Positions 61,502 to 64,000 of a stretch of 64,000 bases of DNA are shown here, piece by piece (the stretch's first letter is position 1; the number at the start of each line of letters is the position of its first letter). The stretch covers positions 186,001 through 250,000 of the forward strand of contig NZ_RCVT01000002.1 in NCBI RefSeq assembly GCF_016107325.1, given 5' to 3'. Source of the DNA: Sphingomonas sp. MA1305. Lineage in GTDB: Bacteria > Pseudomonadota > Alphaproteobacteria > Sphingomonadales > Sphingomonadaceae. The notes below the pieces were generated by a model that saw nothing but the letters and a program-made list of their open reading frames with translations, had not been told where the DNA came from and ran no database searches. Made by a program: the position numbers and the translations under genes.

Positions 61502-62226
61502 CCGGGCGCACCGGCGCACGGCCCGAGGCGATAGCCGATGCCGGGCCGAGTCTCGACCACGTCGCCGCCGCCGACGCCAGCGAACTTGGCGCGCAGGTTG
61601 CGGACGTGGCTGTCGATCGTGCGATCGGTGATCGCAAAGCCGGGGCCGTGCAGCCGGTCGATGATCGCGTCGCGGCCGAACACCTTAGCCGGCATCGCGG
61701 CGAGCGTGCGCAGGATCGAGAATTCGCTGACGGTCAGCGGCACCTCAATCCCGTCCCAGCAGGCGCGCCAGCCGTCGAGATCAAGGCTGAGCCGGCCGTG
61801 GCGGATCGGTCCGGCGGCGCCCGCCACGGCGGGGGGACGCGCGGCGGTGCGGCGCAGGATCGCCATGACGCGCGCCACCACTTCGCGCGGGGAAAAGGGT
61901 TTGACGACATAATCGTCGGCGCCGAGCTCGATGCCGAGGATGCGGTCGATCTCGTCGTCGCGGCTCGACAGGAACAGGATCGGCACCTCGCCCCCGGTGC
62001 TGCGCAGGCGGCGGCACACCTCCAGTCCGTCGAGGCGCGGCATGTTGATGTCGAGCACGACGAGATCGGGCGCGGGCACCGACGCCGCGGCGGCGAGCGC
62101 CGCCTCGCCATCCGCCGCCTCGACCGTGTCGAGCCCCGCCTTGGCGAGCGCGAAGACCAGCAGGTGACGGATGTGCGGATCGTCATCGACGACCAGGATG
62201 GTACGGGGCATGGGACAGGGGATCAT
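61498..62226 (-). CDS. OmpR-family response regulator (CreB-like)
   Basis: Regulator of 242 residues: receiver with VVDDD, phospho-acceptor D59 (VVLDINMPRLDG) and KPFSPREVV, then a winged helix (about 140-235; FAITDRTIDSHVRNLRAKF, ETRPGIGYRLG). The start at 62226 is preferred over the ATG at 62211 because GGGAG precedes it at a good distance; no site precedes the second. It is downstream of the DUF4153/DUF4173-like gene by 17 bases and overlaps the kinase by 4 bases, so all three form one operon. Confidence 0.92.
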   Translation of the reverse strand: MIPCPMPRTILVVDDDPHIRHLLVFALAKAGLDTVEAADGEAALAAAASVPAPDLVVLDINMPRLDGLEVCRRLRSTGGEVPILFLSSRDDEIDRILGIELGADDYVVKPFSPREVVARVMAILRRTAARPPAVAGAAGPIRHGRLSLDLDGWRACWDGIEVPLTVSEFSILRTLAAMPAKVFGRDAIIDRLHGPGFAITDRTIDSHVRNLRAKFAGVGGGDVVETRPGIGYRLGPCAGAPG

Positions 62227-62243
62227 CCGAACGCTCCCTTCCG

Positions 62244-63713
62244 TCAATTGCCGCAATCGCGGCCGAGCGGCGCCGGCGGCGCATCGCGACCGATCGCGGC
62301 GCGCGCGGCGGCGAGGCGGCGGGCGCCGCGCCAGGTCCAACGATGCCAGTCGGCCTGGCGGCAGGCCAGCGTCGCCACCGCCCGGTCGCGCAGGGCGATC
62401 ACCTGCGGCCGCAGCCGCGGACCGGCGCGCCGTTCGAGGACAAGAAGTGGCGCCAATGCCGAGGGGCCGAGATCGTGGAGATAGGCGAGGTCGACCTGGT
62501 CGGCGCGGGTGGCGTGGCGGACGGTCCAGCCGGCGGCGAGCTCGCCGTAGTCGACCAGGGTGGAGGCGGCGAGCACGAGCAGCGCGGCGAGCGCATTGGC
62601 ATTGACCAGCCAGCCGAGCGAGCGTCGCGCCAGCCACTGCCAGGCGATCAGGCCGACGCCGCACGCGACCAGCGCCATCCACACCAAGGCGGCGAGGCGC
62701 AGCGTGGTGAGCATATAGGCATCGACATAGTCGAGCAGGCGCAGGATGCTGGACGCGACGAGCAGCAGGGTCTGGGCGAGCCAGAGCAGCACCAGCCGCC
62801 GGATCGCGGGGCTGGCCGCGGCGGCGCTGCCCGGCCGCAGCGCGCCGGTGACGAAGGCGGCGGCGAGCAGCGCGACGAGGATCAGCGTATAGGCGCCCTG
62901 ATGCGCATAGCCGGCCAGGGTGACGCCGGCCGGCAGCGGCGCCCCGCTCCACAGGAACAGCAGGTCGAGCGCATTCTGGATCGCGAAGACCAGGTTGAAC
63001 ACCGCCAGCGAGACGGTGAGCGTGGCCAGCGGCAATGCCAGGTCCAGAGGGCGCGCGCGGCCGCTGCCGACCCAGCGCAGGCTGCGCGGGCGCAGCGTCG
63101 CCCAGGCGAGCGTCGCGATCGCGGCTAGCGTCACCGCATGGCCGACCAGCCGGTCGATCGCGGGCGGCTGGATCGCCTCCAGTGCGGCACCGATCAGCGG
63201 ATTGGCGAGCGCGAAGAGCAGCAGGAAGACGGCGCCGCCGGCCAGCGGCAGGACGATCAGCGACATCGGCAGCGGCGCGCGGCCGCTACGCCCCGCCTGC
63301 GCCCGCGCCGCATCGTGCAGCGGCGCCGGGACGGCGAAGACGAGCTGGCTGGCGAGCCGGGTCGCCCAGCGCGCGGCATCGTCGAAGCGATGACGCGGCA
63401 GCAGCGCCGCGCTGGCAAGCGCGATCCAGAACAGGCACCAGGCGATCGGCCCCGGTGCGTTGACCAGCACCAGCGCCATCGCGCCGGCGATCGCCAGCGC
63501 CATCAACGGCACGCCGCGTCGCAGCGCCGGGATGCAGGCGGCGGCGAGCAGGCACCAGGCGAGCGCGAAGCCGCCGAGCGTCGCGCCGAAGCCGCGATCG
63601 AAGAACACAAGGTCGAAGGCGAGCGCCAGCGCGCCGGCGGCGGCGATCTTGGCGAGGAAGGCGCCGCGCGCGGCGATGGGACGGGATTGGGGCAAGGCAC
63701 GATGCTCCGTCAA
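62244..63713 (-). CDS. polytopic membrane protein, DUF4153/DUF4173-like
   Basis: Inner-membrane protein of 489 residues with about 11-12 hydrophobic segments and a cytoplasmic or periplasmic C-terminal tail rich in histidine/arginine/alanine. The segment LFLWSGAPLPAGVTLAGYAHQGAYTLILVALLAA is the clearest family-like stretch. No ATG precedes the first helix; a TTG at 63713 or 63695 is the likely start. It opens the operon with the CreBC-like pair. Its function is unknown; by context it may sense or respond to an envelope condition with the kinase, as CreD does in enterobacteria (analogy only). Confidence 0.78.
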   Translation of the reverse strand: MTEHRALPQSRPIAARGAFLAKIAAAGALALAFDLVFFDRGFGATLGGFALAWCLLAAACIPALRRGVPLMALAIAGAMALVLVNAPGPIAWCLFWIALASAALLPRHRFDDAARWATRLASQLVFAVPAPLHDAARAQAGRSGRAPLPMSLIVLPLAGGAVFLLLFALANPLIGAALEAIQPPAIDRLVGHAVTLAAIATLAWATLRPRSLRWVGSGRARPLDLALPLATLTVSLAVFNLVFAIQNALDLLFLWSGAPLPAGVTLAGYAHQGAYTLILVALLAAAFVTGALRPGSAAAASPAIRRLVLLWLAQTLLLVASSILRLLDYVDAYMLTTLRLAALVWMALVACGVGLIAWQWLARRSLGWLVNANALAALLVLAASTLVDYGELAAGWTVRHATRADQVDLAYLHDLGPSALAPLLVLERRAGPRLRPQVIALRDRAVATLACRQADWHRWTWRGARRLAAARAAIGRDAPPAPLGRDCGN

Positions 63714-63758
63714 AGAGGCGGGATCGTGCGGTGATGAAGGCGCGGCGTTCAGGGCGTG

Positions 63759-63777
63759 CCGGTGACGGCGTCACCGG
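63759..63777. promoter_or_regulatory. palindrome CCGGTGAC-GGC-GTCACCGG upstream of the membrane-protein operon
   Basis: Perfect 8-base arms with a 3-base centre, about 46 bases upstream of the TTG start. It could be an operator for the adjacent response regulator or a hairpin ending the upstream minus-strand gene. Confidence 0.45.
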
Positions 63778-63916
63778 TCGATGGGGATGATGTGCAGGAT
63801 CCGTGCAGGAGAGCGTACGGCCGGTTACATTGCACGCCCGCCGAGGGTGTCCTTCGCCACGCCTCCGCGCCTCCGCGCGAACCGATCTCCGCCCTCTTGG
63901 ACCAGCGGCAGGTACC

Positions 63917-64000
63917 TCAATCCCGCCCGGGCTGCACCCGCGTCATCGCCAGCGCGGCGAGCAGCAGCGCGCCGGCGGCGAAGACCAGGGTCCAGATCGG
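63917..64000 (-). CDS. C-terminal end of an unknown gene (partial)
   Basis: An open frame entering from the right edge encodes 27 residues ending in a hydrophobic helix (TLVFAAGALLLAALAMTRVQ) and the tail PGRD before TGA. A membrane protein with a C-terminal helix is likely; more cannot be said. The 200 bases between it and the DUF4153/DUF4173-like gene hold only the palindrome at 63759-63777. Confidence 0.4.
   Translation of the reverse strand, partial: PIWTLVFAAGALLLAALAMTRVQPGRD

Overview
The window is GC-rich, gene-dense bacterial DNA. Three large TonB-dependent receptors of the Xanthomonas/Caulobacter type, a SapC-cupin-tryptophan halogenase cassette, valine-degradation genes and frequent short intergenic palindromes point to an alphaproteobacterium close to Sphingomonas (inference from gene content; no 16S gene is present). 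No rRNA, tRNA, CRISPR array, transposase or phage gene was seen.

Layout. 1-2167: end of an EmrAB-type efflux pair. 2201-6188: glycosyltransferase, GH13 alpha-glucosidase and GH130 enzyme. 6358-9658: TorF-like porin, SulP transporter and beta-carbonic anhydrase. 9897-11914: two-component system. 12130-16806: MarR-controlled tripartite efflux operon. 16947-20545: aminotransferase-flavoprotein fusion coupled to a GT2 glycosyltransferase. 20527-22061: two L,D-transpeptidases. 22111-26294: valine/isobutyrate catabolism (mmsB, acyl-CoA dehydrogenase, a lipoprotein, mmsA). 26488-27818: outer-membrane barrel and a small exported protein. 27859-43976: permease, hydroxyproline enzymes, arabinosidases, metallopeptidase, TonB receptor and a large exported protein resembling DUF5695. 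44106-46171: two-component system. 46335-55620: TonB receptor, halogenase, cupin-like protein, SapC and a second TonB receptor. 56031-59722: GH3 glucosidase and LacI regulator. 59861-63713: CreBC-like two-component system and a membrane protein. 63917-64000: end of an unknown gene.

How the parts work together. The most interesting block is 29397-43976. It joins a GH127/GH146 beta-L-arabinofuranosidase, a GH43, a metallopeptidase, a 4-hydroxyproline epimerase and a DapA-family enzyme fitting 1-pyrroline-4-hydroxy-2-carboxylate deaminase with a TonB receptor. Together they look like a locus for plant hydroxyproline-rich glycoproteins (extensin-like), harvesting both the L-arabinose and the hydroxyproline. 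Related GTATAC palindromes precede its transcription units. A second carbohydrate unit (46335-59722) appears to be run by the LacI protein through GACA-N4-TGTC operators in the 410-base region between the TonB receptor and GH3 genes; that region also holds a strong minus-strand intrinsic terminator, suggesting a leader or small RNA.

The second highlight is the 839-residue fusion of a complete PLP aminotransferase to a complete N-hydroxylase-like flavoprotein. Palindromic repeats fill many intergenic gaps, and one appears to lie in frame inside a histidine kinase gene.
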